NCBI GenBank assembly: GCA_001417715.1
Contig: BBRT01000050.1
Span: 1-64,000 of the forward strand
DNA from: Candidatus Symbiothrix dinenymphae
GTDB lineage: Bacteria > Bacteroidota > Bacteroidia > Bacteroidales > Azobacteroidaceae
Length of the DNA: 64,000 nucleotides
Direction: 5' to 3'
The notes under the pieces are model-generated. The model was not told the DNA's origin. It worked only from the letters and a program-made list of their open reading frames with translations, and ran no database searches. Both the position numbers and the translations under genes were made by a program. The stretch's first letter is position 1. Every line of letters begins with the position of its first letter. Below, piece by piece: positions 52,369 to 61,970 of the stretch.

Positions 52369-55338
52369 ATGTCCCTTTTTCAACGTTCAATTCTCAGTAA
52401 GCAGCTTGCCGCGCATGCCGGAAAAATTCAGCAGGCGTACAAGTTGTATGTTGCCTATTTCCTCAATCCGGCTGTTCAGGAAAATATCCGCAACAGCAGA
52501 GAAGAGCAGTTTCAGGAAGGTTTTTTGCGGGAATTGTTTGTGAAAATTCTTGGTTACACGCTTTATCCCGACCCTGATTACAACCTGATTACTGAGCAGA
52601 AAAACGAAACCAATTCCAAAAAAGCCGATGGTGCTATCATTGTGAATGGTGAAGTGCGCGGCGTTATTGAACTGAAAGACCACAAAACTACCGACCTTAA
52701 ACAAGTGGAGGTGCAGGCTTTCGGTTACAAAAATAATAACCGCAAAACATCATACGTTGTCATTTCCAATTTTGAGAAACTGCGGTTTTATATTGACAAT
52801 ACCATTGATTTTGAGGAGTTTAATCTGTTTAAATTGTCGCAGGATGATTTTGCTGTTTTGTGGATTTGTCTGGCTTACGAGAATATCGCCAAAGACTCAC
52901 CCAAGCAACTGAAAGCAGAATCACAAAGTAATGAAGACCAAATCACAAACAAGTTGTATAAGGATTATTCCCAATTCAAGCAAAATTTGTTTAACAACAT
53001 TGTAGAAAATAACCCACAGCAGGACAAACTCGAATTGTTCAAAAAGACGCAGAAACTACTCGACCGCTTTTTGTTCGTCTTCTTTGCCGAAGACAAGGGA
53101 TTGCTGCCGCCCAATTCGATGCATCGGATTATTCAGCAGTGGGAGAATCGCAACGATGACCTTCTCAGCGAGTATCAGCCGCTCTATGAGCGTTTCAGAC
53201 TCTATTTCAAGTATTTGAACGAGGGGTACAAGGGCAAAAAAGAAGATATTTTTGGTTACAATGGTGGATTGTTTAAGCCGGATGCGCTACTGGATGAGTT
53301 GATTATCAGCGATGATGTGTTGAAAGCCAATATTCTGAAAATGATTGCGTATGATTTTGATACAGAGGTGGATGTCAATATCTTAGGGCATATTTTTGAA
53401 AATTCGCTGTCGGAAATAGAAGAAATCACCAACCAATTGCAGACCGGCAAAATAACAACCTCCAAACGCAAAAAAGACGGTGTGTTCTATACGCCGCGTT
53501 ACATCACCTCATACATTGTAGAAAATACGCTGGGTAAATTGTGTACGGATAAAAAGGAGGCAATGGGCATCACAAACCTAACAGGTTTTCAAAACCTGTT
53601 AGGTTTACAATCAGGTTTACAATCAGGTTTACAATCCAAGAAAGAGAAAAAACTGCTTTTGGACAGATTAGATAAATACCGCGAATGGCTACTGTCCCTC
53701 TCCATTTGCGACCCTGCTTGCGGTAGCGGTGCATTTTTGAATGCCGCCCTCGATTTTCTGATGAGCGAACACCATCTGATTGACGAAATGACGGCAAAAT
53801 TGTTGGGCAGTGCCATTGTGTTTCCCAACATTGAAAATGCCATCCTGGAAAATAATCTCTACGGCGTGGATATAAACGAGGAAAGTGTAGAGATAGCCCG
53901 CCTGTCGCTGTGGTTGCGCACTGCCAAGCCGCAACGCAAACTTAATTTGCTCAATAACAATATCAAATGCGGCAATTCGCTGATTTCCGACCCCGAAGTG
54001 GCAGGTGAAAAAGCGTTTGACTGGCACAGGGAATTTCCGCAAGTGTTTGAGAACGGTGGCTTTGATGCGGTGATTGGAAATCCGCCGTATGGAGCAAATT
54101 TGACTAAATCCATGCAAAATTATCTTAATCAAACATACATTCAAGGTGGCTCTGAAAGCGTTATCTCATTTACTAAATTGGCATACGACACTTTGTTAGC
54201 AGATAATGCTGAATTTGGGTTTATTATACCAAAATCATTTACTTATGCATCAAATTACAAACCGATACGTGACTATTTGGCTAATTATATATATGAAATT
54301 ATTGACTGCAAAAAAGTTTGGAACGAGGTTAAATTAGAACAAGTTATGTTCTTTTTTAGAAAAAACGTAAATACAAAAGATTATATTACAGGCAAACTCG
54401 CTGAAACTCAAATTGTTAAATTAGGCACAATCAACAAATCTACGTTCGCTGAATTTGGTTTCTTTTTGAATGATATTACAAACGAAGAATTGTGCTTAGC
54501 CCAAAAGATAAAAAGAGATGAATTTTTCATGGGAAATGTGGCACAAAACTCAAGAGGTGGCGCACTTCAAAATGAACTGTCTGATAATGGCGATGTTGAA
54601 GTGTTGGGTGGTGCTGATATTCAAAGATTTGGAATTGTCAGTATCAAAGGCAAGATAGATAAAAAATGTATCAACAATGATGATAAAATTTTTATTGACA
54701 ATAACTCAGTATTAGTGCAAAACATCGTTGCACACATTGAAAATCCAGCAGACCATATCAAAATAATCGCTTGTTATCCAACAAATAAAAATTATGCACT
54801 TGTTGATACCATAAATCAACTAACGTTTGACACAAAATACGATGCTAAATTTTTTTGGTTACTACTGAACTCTAAATTGATAAATTGGTATGCTTATAGA
54901 TTTATTTTTGCAAAAGCGATAAGAACAATGCACTTTGATAACTCCATTACTGACAGATTGCCAATAATTAGAGATTTTGACCAGCAACCATTCATCACCC
55001 TCGCCGATAAAATGCTCGCCCTCACCGCCGAGTTGCAAACCAAACGTCAACACTTCCTAAGACGTTTAACCGACAATTTCAGCAAAATAAAAATAACCGG
55101 CGCATTGGAACATTTCGATGAGTTGGATTTTAAGCAGTTTGTGGCTGAGTTGGGCAAACAAAAAATAAAACTCCCTTTCAAACAGCAAGATGAGTTGGAG
55201 GAATATTTTAATTTTAATGAATACCGCGCAGAATGCAGCGATGTGGCGCGCCGCATTGCTACCACCGATGCCGAGATTGATGCGTTAGTGTATGCGCTGT
55301 ATGGACTGACGGAGGAGGAAATACAAACTGTGGGATAG
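52369..55338 (+). CDS. Type IIG restriction-modification enzyme (Eco57I-like)
   Basis: 989 aa single-chain enzyme. An N-terminal nuclease domain has KKADGAIIVNGEVRGVIELK (PD-(D/E)XK, ELK near residue 100). The methyltransferase has DPACGSGAFLNAALDFL (motif I, near 447), YGVDINEESVEIARLSL and IGNPPYGANL (motif IV NPPY, near 571), so N6-adenine methylation is expected. The C-terminal part is the target-recognition domain. Between nuclease and methyltransferase, residues ~403-424 are encoded by a 31-base palindrome and three 12-base repeats (LQSG units). The frame stays open. No separate specificity or nuclease gene is adjacent. It protects against foreign DNA. Confidence 0.93.
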   Translation: MSLFQRSILSKQLAAHAGKIQQAYKLYVAYFLNPAVQENIRNSREEQFQEGFLRELFVKILGYTLYPDPDYNLITEQKNETNSKKADGAIIVNGEVRGVIELKDHKTTDLKQVEVQAFGYKNNNRKTSYVVISNFEKLRFYIDNTIDFEEFNLFKLSQDDFAVLWICLAYENIAKDSPKQLKAESQSNEDQITNKLYKDYSQFKQNLFNNIVENNPQQDKLELFKKTQKLLDRFLFVFFAEDKGLLPPNSMHRIIQQWENRNDDLLSEYQPLYERFRLYFKYLNEGYKGKKEDIFGYNGGLFKPDALLDELIISDDVLKANILKMIAYDFDTEVDVNILGHIFENSLSEIEEITNQLQTGKITTSKRKKDGVFYTPRYITSYIVENTLGKLCTDKKEAMGITNLTGFQNLLGLQSGLQSGLQSKKEKKLLLDRLDKYREWLLSLSICDPACGSGAFLNAALDFLMSEHHLIDEMTAKLLGSAIVFPNIENAILENNLYGVDINEESVEIARLSLWLRTAKPQRKLNLLNNNIKCGNSLISDPEVAGEKAFDWHREFPQVFENGGFDAVIGNPPYGANLTKSMQNYLNQTYIQGGSESVISFTKLAYDTLLADNAEFGFIIPKSFTYASNYKPIRDYLANYIYEIIDCKKVWNEVKLEQVMFFFRKNVNTKDYITGKLAETQIVKLGTINKSTFAEFGFFLNDITNEELCLAQKIKRDEFFMGNVAQNSRGGALQNELSDNGDVEVLGGADIQRFGIVSIKGKIDKKCINNDDKIFIDNNSVLVQNIVAHIENPADHIKIIACYPTNKNYALVDTINQLTFDTKYDAKFFWLLLNSKLINWYAYRFIFAKAIRTMHFDNSITDRLPIIRDFDQQPFITLADKMLALTAELQTKRQHFLRRLTDNFSKIKITGALEHFDELDFKQFVAELGKQKIKLPFKQQDELEEYFNFNEYRAECSDVARRIATTDAEIDALVYALYGLTEEEIQTVG
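53575..53605. repeat. 31-base palindrome inside the type IIG gene
   Basis: Perfect 15-base arms (AACCTAACAGGTTTT and its complement) around a single C. Read in frame as NLTGFQNLLG. Confidence 0.93.
53604..53637 (+). repeat. 12-base tandem repeat inside the type IIG gene
   Basis: TTTACAATCAGG twice, then a partial third unit TTTACAATCC. Each unit adds four residues without changing frame, and the array starts on the last bases of the adjacent palindrome. Confidence 0.9.
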
Positions 55339-55369
55339 AACATTCAATCCAGCCTCTGCCGGTCGTCCA

Positions 55370-56350
55370 TCACCCCAAAATCTCTCCCGCCTTCTCCCTA
55401 ATCTCCTCCCAAGTCCCCTGAGGCAATTTTGTACCTACCACCTGGATGATGTAATGGGCGAGCAATGTCCCCAAGCGGGCGCATTGCTGCATATCTGCGC
55501 CGCGCACCATGCCGTAGAAGAAGCCTGCTGCGTAGTAGTCGCCTGCTGCGGTGGTGTCGAGGGGTTTGATGTCTTCGCGCACCGGCTCGTGGATGAGGAT
55601 GCCTTTGCTTTTCACATACGAACCTCTGGGACCTTCTTTGATGATGACGGTGGATACTTTGTCGGCTATCTCGTGGATGGCTTCGTTGGGGGCTTTGCGG
55701 GTGAGAGCTTTTGCCTCGTCTTCGTTGGCAAAAAGGATGTCCACATAGTTGTCAATCAACTTTTGGATGAAATCGCGGTCGCCTTCCACCACATTGAAAC
55801 TTGCCAAGTCTAAGGCTACTTCCAATCCCGATGCTTTTGCCATTTGCATCGCTGTTTCTATAAGTGCGTGGTTTTGAACCAGATAGCCCTCGACATACAA
55901 ATGGCTGTATTGCACGAACACATCGGTTTGCAAATCAACATCCCGCATTCCGGCTGCTGCTCCCAGATAGGTGCAAAACGTGCGCTCTCCATCGGGAGTA
56001 ATCATTGCCGTAGCCGTTCCTGAGAAGGCTTTTTCGTAAATCAGATGCAAATTTACGCCGGATTTCTGCAGTTCTTCGATGTAGAATTTGCCGTACTTGT
56101 CGTCGCCCACTTTGCCAATGAAACCCACCGGAACGTTCATTTGCTTCAGTGCCAAAATAGTATTGGATATCGAACCGCCCGTAGTCAGTTTGATATCCAA
56201 TCCCTCGAGTTTTGCAAACACTGCGCGGCGCATTTCCGAATCAATGAGATTCATGCTGCCCTTCGCGACATTCAACTCTTTCAACAATTCATCATTGGGA
56301 AGCTTTGCCAGAATATCCACCAAAGCATTCCCCATGCCAAGTATTTTCAT
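55370..56350 (-). CDS. PfkB-family sugar/nucleoside kinase
   Basis: 326 aa from ATG 56350. It begins [32 protein letters not shown] is the first PfkB signature and [16 protein letters not shown] carries the catalytic Asp. It phosphorylates a ribose-type alcohol, and the sequence most resembles the adenosine-kinase branch. That suits its position: its start overlaps the metK stop (ATGA), and adenosine arises from SAM-dependent methylation. Substrate remains inferred. Confidence 0.9.
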   Translation of the reverse strand: MKILGMGNALVDILAKLPNDELLKELNVAKGSMNLIDSEMRRAVFAKLEGLDIKLTTGGSISNTILALKQMNVPVGFIGKVGDDKYGKFYIEELQKSGVNLHLIYEKAFSGTATAMITPDGERTFCTYLGAAAGMRDVDLQTDVFVQYSHLYVEGYLVQNHALIETAMQMAKASGLEVALDLASFNVVEGDRDFIQKLIDNYVDILFANEDEAKALTRKAPNEAIHEIADKVSTVIIKEGPRGSYVKSKGILIHEPVREDIKPLDTTAAGDYYAAGFFYGMVRGADMQQCARLGTLLAHYIIQVVGTKLPQGTWEEIREKAGEILG

Positions 56351-57603
56351 ATTTTGAATGCTGCCTTGATTTTTTCTACATAATCGAGTTTCTCCCATGT
56401 AAACAGCTCTACTTCAAGCGTTTTCTCAGTATCGTAGCGCGAAGCAAACGTTTTCTTTTTCGTTTCCGGCTGACGCCCCACATGACCGTAGGCTGCTGTT
56501 TCGAGATAAATAGGATTACGCAGTTTGAGGCGGTCTTCGATGGCTTTGGGGCGCATATCGAACAGTTGAGCCACCTTGTCGGCGATTTGCGCGTCCGTCA
56601 ACTGCACCTTGCTCTTGCCATACGTGTTGACAAAAATATTCATCGGCTTGGCAACACCAATAGCGTATGCCACTTGCACCAAAATTTCGTCGGAAACGCC
56701 TGCTGCCACCAAATTCTTCGCGATGTGGCGGGCGGCATAAGCGGCAGAACGGTCCACTTTCGAAGGGTCTTTGCCCGAAAAGGCACCGCCACCATGTGCG
56801 CCTTTGCCGCCGTAGGTGTCCACGATGATTTTGCGACCCGTCAAACCGGTGTCGCCGTGCGGACCGCCGATGACAAATTTGCCGGTCGGATTGACATGAT
56901 ATTTGATGTCGTCCGTAAACAACGCCTGCACGTGCTGCGGATACTTGGAGGAAACGCGCGGAATCAAAATCGAAATCACATCGTGCTTGATTTTGTCCTG
57001 CATCGCCTTGTCCGAAGCAAAATCGTCGTGCTGTGTCGAAATCACAATCGTGTCGATTTTTTCGGGAACGCCCTCGTCGCTGTACTGAATCGTTACCTGC
57101 GACTTCGCATCGGGACGCAGGTAGGGCATCAGCGCAATCTCTTTTTTGCGGATGGTTGCCAGTTCAATCAGCAGTTGGTGCGACAAATCCAACGGCAGCG
57201 GCATGTAATTTGCCGTTTCGTTGGTCGCGTAACCAAACATCATTCCCTGGTCGCCCGCACCCTGGTCAAGTGCCTCTGAGCGCTCCACACCACGGTTGAT
57301 GTCGCCCGATTGCTCGTGAATGGCATTGAGAATGCCGCACGATTCGGCTTCAAACTGGTACTCACTTTTGGTGTAACCAATCTGCTTAATCACGCGCCGA
57401 GCCACCTCCGGGATGTCCACGTAGGCTTTTGATTTCACTTCTCCGGCAACTACGACCTGCCCGGTGGTCACTAATGTTTCGCAAGCTACCTTAGACTCAG
57501 CATCATAAGCCAGAAACTGGTCCAGTAGAGCATCTGAAATTTGGTCAGCAACCTTGTCAGGGTGACCTTCAGACACAGATTCGGATGTAAATAAATAACT
57601 CAT
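56347..57603 (-). CDS. metK: S-adenosylmethionine synthetase
   Basis: 418 aa. It begins [21 protein letters not shown], then has [12 protein letters not shown] and [20 protein letters not shown], the three MetK signatures. It joins ATP and methionine to make SAM. The N-terminal two-thirds are standard. The chain is ~30 residues longer than E. coli MetK, as common in Bacteroidetes. It heads a two-gene unit with the PfkB kinase. Confidence 0.98.
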   Translation of the reverse strand: MSYLFTSESVSEGHPDKVADQISDALLDQFLAYDAESKVACETLVTTGQVVVAGEVKSKAYVDIPEVARRVIKQIGYTKSEYQFEAESCGILNAIHEQSGDINRGVERSEALDQGAGDQGMMFGYATNETANYMPLPLDLSHQLLIELATIRKKEIALMPYLRPDAKSQVTIQYSDEGVPEKIDTIVISTQHDDFASDKAMQDKIKHDVISILIPRVSSKYPQHVQALFTDDIKYHVNPTGKFVIGGPHGDTGLTGRKIIVDTYGGKGAHGGGAFSGKDPSKVDRSAAYAARHIAKNLVAAGVSDEILVQVAYAIGVAKPMNIFVNTYGKSKVQLTDAQIADKVAQLFDMRPKAIEDRLKLRNPIYLETAAYGHVGRQPETKKKTFASRYDTEKTLEVELFTWEKLDYVEKIKAAFKI

Positions 57604-57640
57604 CTTATTATTTTTTTTTTATAGAATTAAAAATCGGGCG

Positions 57641-57648
57641 CAAAGGTA
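57641..57648 (-). promoter_or_regulatory. metK: Promoter of metK
   Basis: TACCTTTG followed by CGCCCG on the minus strand, 38 bases before ATG 57603. Confidence 0.8.
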
Positions 57649-57718
57649 TAAAATAATTTTGAATTATGAATCATTTTTTGTCATTTATTTTTCCACGCAC
57701 CCCAGTCTCTACGATGCC

Positions 57719-57784
57719 GATAACAAAATGATAACAAAATGATAACAAAACAATAACAAAAAGATAACAAAAAGATAACAAAAA
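57719..57784. repeat. Six tandem 11-base repeats (GATAACAAAAN)
   Basis: Exact 11-base periodicity: GATAACAAAAT twice, GATAACAAAAC, AATAACAAAAA, then GATAACAAAAA twice. The array ends 28 bases before the ORF6N promoter. The spacing is about one helical turn, so all units would face the same side of the DNA. Confidence 0.92.
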
Positions 57785-57811
57785 AAGTTTGGATACTCAA
57801 CAATAACAACC

Positions 57812-57819
57812 TACCTTTG
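57812..57819 (+). promoter_or_regulatory. Promoter of the ORF6N gene pair
   Basis: TACCTTTG, 30 bases before ATG 57849 and just downstream of the 11-base repeat array. Confidence 0.8.
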
Positions 57820-57848
57820 CCACGATTTTAATTTAAAATAAAAAAAAC

Positions 57849-58430
57849 ATGAAAGAAATTGTAAAGTTTAATCAGGTTGAAGACAAGGTTCTCAACTTGC
57901 GAGGTGAGAGTGTTATTCTTGACAGCGATGTCGCAGTGTTGTATGGGGTGGAAACCAGAGATGTTAACAAGGCGGTCAAAAACAATCCGCATAAGTTTCC
58001 TGAGGGATACATCTTGGAACTCGAAAATGAAGAGTTTGAAGATTTGCGGTGGAAAATTTCCACCGCAAACTTCGCAAAAACCAGAGTAATGCCTAAAGCC
58101 TTCACCGAAAAAGGACTCTATATGTTGGCAACAATCTTAAAAAGCCCGAAAGCAGCACAAACAACAATTGAGATTGTCGAAACGTTTGCAAAATTGAAAG
58201 AACTGTCGCGCACCATTGCCGAATGCAGCCAACTGCCCGATGAGCAAGCACGAAAAAGCAGACTGAATCGCAGCGGCGAAATCCTTTCCGACTTAATCGG
58301 CAATGAATTGGGAACCACCGAAACGGAAACAACTCTGGAAGTGAATTTAGCCGTTTTAGCATTCCGGCATACGGTGAAGCGAGAGGGAAAAAGGAGTAAA
58401 AACAAAAAAATATATGAAGAATATGAATGA
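57849..58430 (+). CDS. ORF6N-domain DNA-binding protein, copy 1
   Basis: 193 aa. ORF6N (KilA-N-related) domain at residues ~10-95 (VILDSDVAVLYGVETRDVNKAV; AFTEKGLYMLATILKSP), then a helical C-terminus. Such proteins come from phage or mobile elements and bind DNA; their roles are mostly unknown. The central block (roughly residues 37-75) differs from copy 2, while flanks are nearly identical at the DNA level. Confidence 0.88.
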   Translation: MKEIVKFNQVEDKVLNLRGESVILDSDVAVLYGVETRDVNKAVKNNPHKFPEGYILELENEEFEDLRWKISTANFAKTRVMPKAFTEKGLYMLATILKSPKAAQTTIEIVETFAKLKELSRTIAECSQLPDEQARKSRLNRSGEILSDLIGNELGTTETETTLEVNLAVLAFRHTVKREGKRSKNKKIYEEYE

Positions 58431-59004
58431 AATTGTAAAATTCAATCAAGTTGAGGACAAGGTGCTCAACTTGCGAGGCGAGAGTGTTATTCTTGACAGC
58501 GATGTCGCAGTGTTGTATGGGGTGCAGACGAAGGAAATCAATCAGGCGGTTAAAAACAATCCTGACAAATTTCCGGAAAGCTATCTTTGGGATGTAAGTA
58601 GCGAAGAAAAGATTGAACTGGTCAAAATTTTTGACCGGTTCAATCCATTGAAGCACTCATCGGTTTTGCCAACTGCCTTCACCGAAAAAGGCTTATACAT
58701 GCTGGCAACAATTCTTAAGAGCCCTACCGCAACGCAAACGACCATCGAAATCATCGAAACGTTTGCAAAATTGAAAGAACTGTCGCGCACCATTGCCGAA
58801 TGCAGCCAACTGCCCGATGAGCAAGCACGAAAAAGCAGACTGAATCGTAGCGGCGAAATCCTTTCCGACTTAATTGGCAATGAATTGGGAACCACCGAAA
58901 CAGAAACAACTCTGGAAGTGAATTTAGCCGTTTTAGCATTCCGGCATACGGTAAAGCGCGAAGGAAAAAGGAGTAAAAACAAAAAAATATATGAAGAATT
59001 ATGA
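58423..59004 (+). CDS. ORF6N-domain DNA-binding protein, copy 2
   Basis: 193 aa from ATG 58423, chosen because it mirrors the copy 1 start (MNEIVKF versus MKEIVKF). ATG 58414 is possible. It has the same length as copy 1 but a different central block (VQTKEINQAV; VSSEEKIELVKIFDRF). It overlaps copy 1 by 8 bases, so both are read from one promoter. Identical flanks with divergent cores suggest unequal crossing-over or gene conversion with diversification of the DNA-binding surface. Confidence 0.88.
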   Translation: MNEIVKFNQVEDKVLNLRGESVILDSDVAVLYGVQTKEINQAVKNNPDKFPESYLWDVSSEEKIELVKIFDRFNPLKHSSVLPTAFTEKGLYMLATILKSPTATQTTIEIIETFAKLKELSRTIAECSQLPDEQARKSRLNRSGEILSDLIGNELGTTETETTLEVNLAVLAFRHTVKREGKRSKNKKIYEEL

Positions 59005-59030
59005 ATGAAATTGTAGATTTGGATTTTTAG
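59001..59030 (+). other. Scar of a third ORF6N copy (start only)
   Basis: ATGAATGAAATTGTA repeats the first 15 bases of copy 2 at the same overlapping position, then runs into TAG after ten codons. Probably the residue of a deleted third unit of the tandem array. Confidence 0.6.
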
Positions 59031-59040
59031 CCGGAAAAAA

Positions 59041-59068
59041 AACTCATAACTCAAAACTCATAACTTTT
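59041..59068 (+). repeat. AACTCATAACTCA-type tandem repeat before a promoter
   Basis: Units of ACTCATA/ACTCAAA sit 3-5 bases before the TACCTTTG region at 59072. Relatives lie at 59849-59868 before the purC promoter and, on the opposite strand, at 52289-52304. Confidence 0.7.
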
Positions 59069-59071
59069 TCG

Positions 59072-59079
59072 TACCTTTG
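59072..59079 (+). promoter_or_regulatory. Promoter of the Rpn-type gene
   Basis: TACCTTTG, 55 bases before ATG 59135. Confidence 0.7.
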
Positions 59080-59134
59080 CAGCGATTATTTAATCAAAGC
59101 GATTAAATAGCTGGAACATTATATTCATATTTCT

Positions 59135-59738
59135 ATGAAGACAGTAGAATTTGGGCGTTATTTGGATTTAAAAAATGATTTTGCATTCAAACACATTTTT
59201 GCAAACAAAGTGTTGCTAATCAGCTTTTTGAATGCACTTTTGAAGGGGAAGAAGACGATAGTTTACATCGACTATCTCAATGTGGAACAGTTAGGTCGCC
59301 GAAAAGGGGACCGGAAAGCGTTTTTTGATTTGTATTGCACGGACGAAACGGGTGCGCAGTTCGTGATTGAGATGCAAGTGGGTAGACAAAAGCATTTCAT
59401 GAACAGAAATTTGACCTACGCAGCACGAGCAACCGGCGGCGATACAAGGCGAAATATTCGACGAATTGTTCGAATTAGCAGAATTTGAAAATTTAAAAGA
59501 AGAAGATATGAGAACGTATAAAAAAAATCTGTTGCAGTACAATGATGTGCGAAGCGAAGTAGAATGTGCCCGAGAAGATGGCATAGAAGAGGGCATGCAG
59601 CAAGGTGTACAAAAAGGCATCCGGCAAAACACCTATGAAATTGCACAAAAGTGCATTCAGGAAGGGATGTCCCTTGACTTTGTTATTAGAATAACCGGAC
59701 TCTCCACCGAAGAATTGAATAGCATCGGATTGCTCTGA
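59135..59738 (+). pseudogene. Rpn-family nuclease/transposase-like gene with internal deletion
   Basis: The 5' part (59135-59450) encodes the family N-terminus: YLDLKNDFAFKHIFANK, then AFFDLYCTDETGAQFVIEMQ, which holds the PD-(D/E)XK core. The frame then shifts and ends at 59488. The family C-terminus continues in another frame (59466-59738; LFELAEFENLKEEDMRTYKK, then an Ile-Glu-Glu-Gly-Met-Gln-rich helix). About 120 residues usually present between them are missing, so a deletion removed the middle and shifted the frame. Rpn proteins promote recA-independent recombination. Confidence 0.85.
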
Positions 59739-59873
59739 CCCCTTATTCTCCACCCGCATTTTATGATGAGCAACTACCCCGTATGGGGTAACAGACGGAA
59801 GCAAAATTGCAGGTATCGCTGAAATTTGATGCGGTTGCCCTAAAAGAAAAACTCATAACTCATAACTTTTCAC

Positions 59874-59881
59874 TATCTTTG
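59874..59881 (+). promoter_or_regulatory. Promoter of purC-aroE
   Basis: TATCTTTG followed by TGCCCG. It overlaps the GTG at 59881, so ATG 59902 is the purC start. Confidence 0.75.
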
Positions 59882-59901
59882 TGCCCGAAAATAGAAAGAA
59901 T

Positions 59902-60843
59902 ATGACAAATACGTTGACAACAACAGATTACAAGTTTCCGGGGCAGACGAATGTCTATCACGGCAAGGTACGCGATGTGTATTCCATTGGGCAGGACACG
60001 CTGGTGATGATTGCTACCGACCGCATTTCGGCTTTTGATGTGATTTTGCCGCAGGGTATTCCCTATAAAGGGCAGGTGCTCAATCAGATAGCCGCCAAGT
60101 TTTTGGATGCCACTGCGGACATTGTGCCGAATTGGAAGCAGGCTACCCCCGACCCGATGGTTACGGTGGGTGTGCGTTGCGAACCGTTCAAGGTGGAGAT
60201 GGTGATTCGGGGCTACCTCACCGGTAGTGCTTGGCGCGAATACAAAACGGGCGCACGCACCCTCTGCGGCATTGCTTTGCCCGACGGGATGCGCGAAAAC
60301 GAGAAATTCCCGCACCCCATCATCACGCCGACCACGAAAGCCGACGCCGGACATGACGAAAACATCTCCAAACCGGAAATCATCACACAAGGGCTTGCAG
60401 GCGAGGAAGACTACGAACAATTGGAACGCTATACGCAGGCTTTGTTTCAACGAGGCACCGAAATAGCCGCTCAAAAGGGCTTAATCCTCGTAGACACCAA
60501 ATACGAATTTGGCAAAAAAGACGGCAAAATCTATCTGATTGACGAAATTCACACCCCCGATTCATCGCGCTATTTCTATGCGGAAGGCTACGAGCAACGG
60601 TTTGCACAGGGTGAAGAACAAAAGCAACTCTCCAAAGAATTTGTTCGCAAGTGGTTGATGGAAAACGGTTTCCAAGGACAAACCGGACAAAAAGTGCCGG
60701 AGATGACCACCGCCTATTGCGAAAACGTATCGGAACGCTACATCGAATTGTTTGAAAAAATCACAGGCGAAAAATTCATCAAAGCAGATGCCAACGATGT
60801 AGCCGACCGCATCAAAAAGAACGTGGAGGCATATCTAATATGA
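59902..60843 (+). CDS. purC: Phosphoribosylaminoimidazole-succinocarboxamide synthase
   Basis: 313 aa, of the longer SAICAR synthetase type. [26 protein letters not shown] at the N-terminus, then [14 protein letters not shown] (preceded by EMVI) and [14 protein letters not shown] in the C-terminal half. It condenses CAIR with aspartate in purine synthesis. The stop overlaps the aroE start (ATGA). Confidence 0.96.
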   Translation: MTNTLTTTDYKFPGQTNVYHGKVRDVYSIGQDTLVMIATDRISAFDVILPQGIPYKGQVLNQIAAKFLDATADIVPNWKQATPDPMVTVGVRCEPFKVEMVIRGYLTGSAWREYKTGARTLCGIALPDGMRENEKFPHPIITPTTKADAGHDENISKPEIITQGLAGEEDYEQLERYTQALFQRGTEIAAQKGLILVDTKYEFGKKDGKIYLIDEIHTPDSSRYFYAEGYEQRFAQGEEQKQLSKEFVRKWLMENGFQGQTGQKVPEMTTAYCENVSERYIELFEKITGEKFIKADANDVADRIKKNVEAYLI

Positions 60844-61613
60844 AAGATTTATACGGACTGATTGGATTTCCGCTGAAACACTCCTTTTCGAGGAACTATT
60901 TCAATGACAAGTTTGCGGCTGAGAAAATTGATGCGGAATATATCAATTTTGAAATCCCTGCTATTCAGGACTTTAAGTCAGTGATTAAAAATAATCCGAA
61001 CTTGAAGGGGCTGAATGTTACTATTCCGTATAAAGAGCAAGTTATCCCGTTTTTGGATGGCTTAGACAGCCATGCGAAGGCCATTGGTGCCGTCAATGTG
61101 ATTAAATTTGACCGCAGCCAGAAAGGCAAACTCAAATTGATTGGCCACAATTCGGATGTCATCGGCTTCAAAGAGTCCATCGCAACGGAAATCAAATATG
61201 GCAATCACCAACAAGCCCTGATTTTGGGCACCGGTGGGGCGGCGAAAGCGGTGTTTCACGGATTAAAGCAGTTAGGCGTTACCTCAACTTTTGTGTCACG
61301 AAAGAAAGCGCCTTGTCTTTGCGAACTTGACCCGCATTTTCCCCTGACATACAGCGAATTGACCCCCGAAGTGATGGCTTTGCATACGGTGATTGTGAAT
61401 TGCACGCCGGTTGGGATGTGGCCTGATGTGGACGAGTGCCCGGATATTCCATACAATTTGCTGACTGACACGCATTTACTGTATGACCTGCTCTACAATC
61501 CGAACGAAACACAGTTTATGAAGCACGGGCAAAAATGCGGTGCCACCGTCAAAAACGGTTTGGAAATGCTGCTGCTACAAGCCTTTGCGGGCTGGGAGAT
61601 TTGGCAGAAATAA
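60840..61613 (+). CDS. aroE: Shikimate dehydrogenase
   Basis: 257 aa. [17 protein letters not shown] binds shikimate, [15 protein letters not shown] carries the catalytic Lys, and [15 protein letters not shown] is the NADP-binding loop. It reduces 3-dehydroshikimate in aromatic amino-acid synthesis. Coupled to purC by a 4-base overlap. Confidence 0.96.
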   Translation: MKDLYGLIGFPLKHSFSRNYFNDKFAAEKIDAEYINFEIPAIQDFKSVIKNNPNLKGLNVTIPYKEQVIPFLDGLDSHAKAIGAVNVIKFDRSQKGKLKLIGHNSDVIGFKESIATEIKYGNHQQALILGTGGAAKAVFHGLKQLGVTSTFVSRKKAPCLCELDPHFPLTYSELTPEVMALHTVIVNCTPVGMWPDVDECPDIPYNLLTDTHLLYDLLYNPNETQFMKHGQKCGATVKNGLEMLLLQAFAGWEIWQK

Positions 61614-61654
61614 ATTTGTTTGAAATATTAAAAATTAAGAAAATATAAAACGTT

Positions 61655-61969
61655 ATGGCAAAGCAAGTTACAGACGACAATTTCGAAGAGTTGTTGCATG
61701 GTGACAAATCATTAGTAGTGGATTTTTGGGCGGAATGGTGCGGACCGTGCAGAATGATTAGTCCAATCATCGAGGAATTGGAAGCAGAGTACGCCGGCAG
61801 AGTGGAAATCGGCAAATGCAATGTGGATGATTGCATTGATTTGCCGACCGAATATCGCATCCTGAGCATCCCAACCATCCTTTTTTTCAAAGAAGGCAAG
61901 CAAGTGGACAAAATCGTGGGCGCAGCGAGCAAAGATGCCATCGAAGCTAAAATTAAAGCCCTCCTCTAA
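61655..61969 (+). CDS. trxA: Thioredoxin
   Basis: 104 aa with active site WAEWCGPCRM and the cis-proline loop SIPTILFFKEGK. A cytoplasmic disulfide reductant. No signal peptide. It begins 41 bases after aroE, with no clear promoter between them. Confidence 0.95.
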   Translation: MAKQVTDDNFEELLHGDKSLVVDFWAEWCGPCRMISPIIEELEAEYAGRVEIGKCNVDDCIDLPTEYRILSIPTILFFKEGKQVDKIVGAASKDAIEAKIKALL

Positions 61970-61970
61970 C

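Noticed and set aside
57719-57784. CRISPR array
   Set aside because: Units are 11 bp and directly adjacent, with no spacers and no cas genes.
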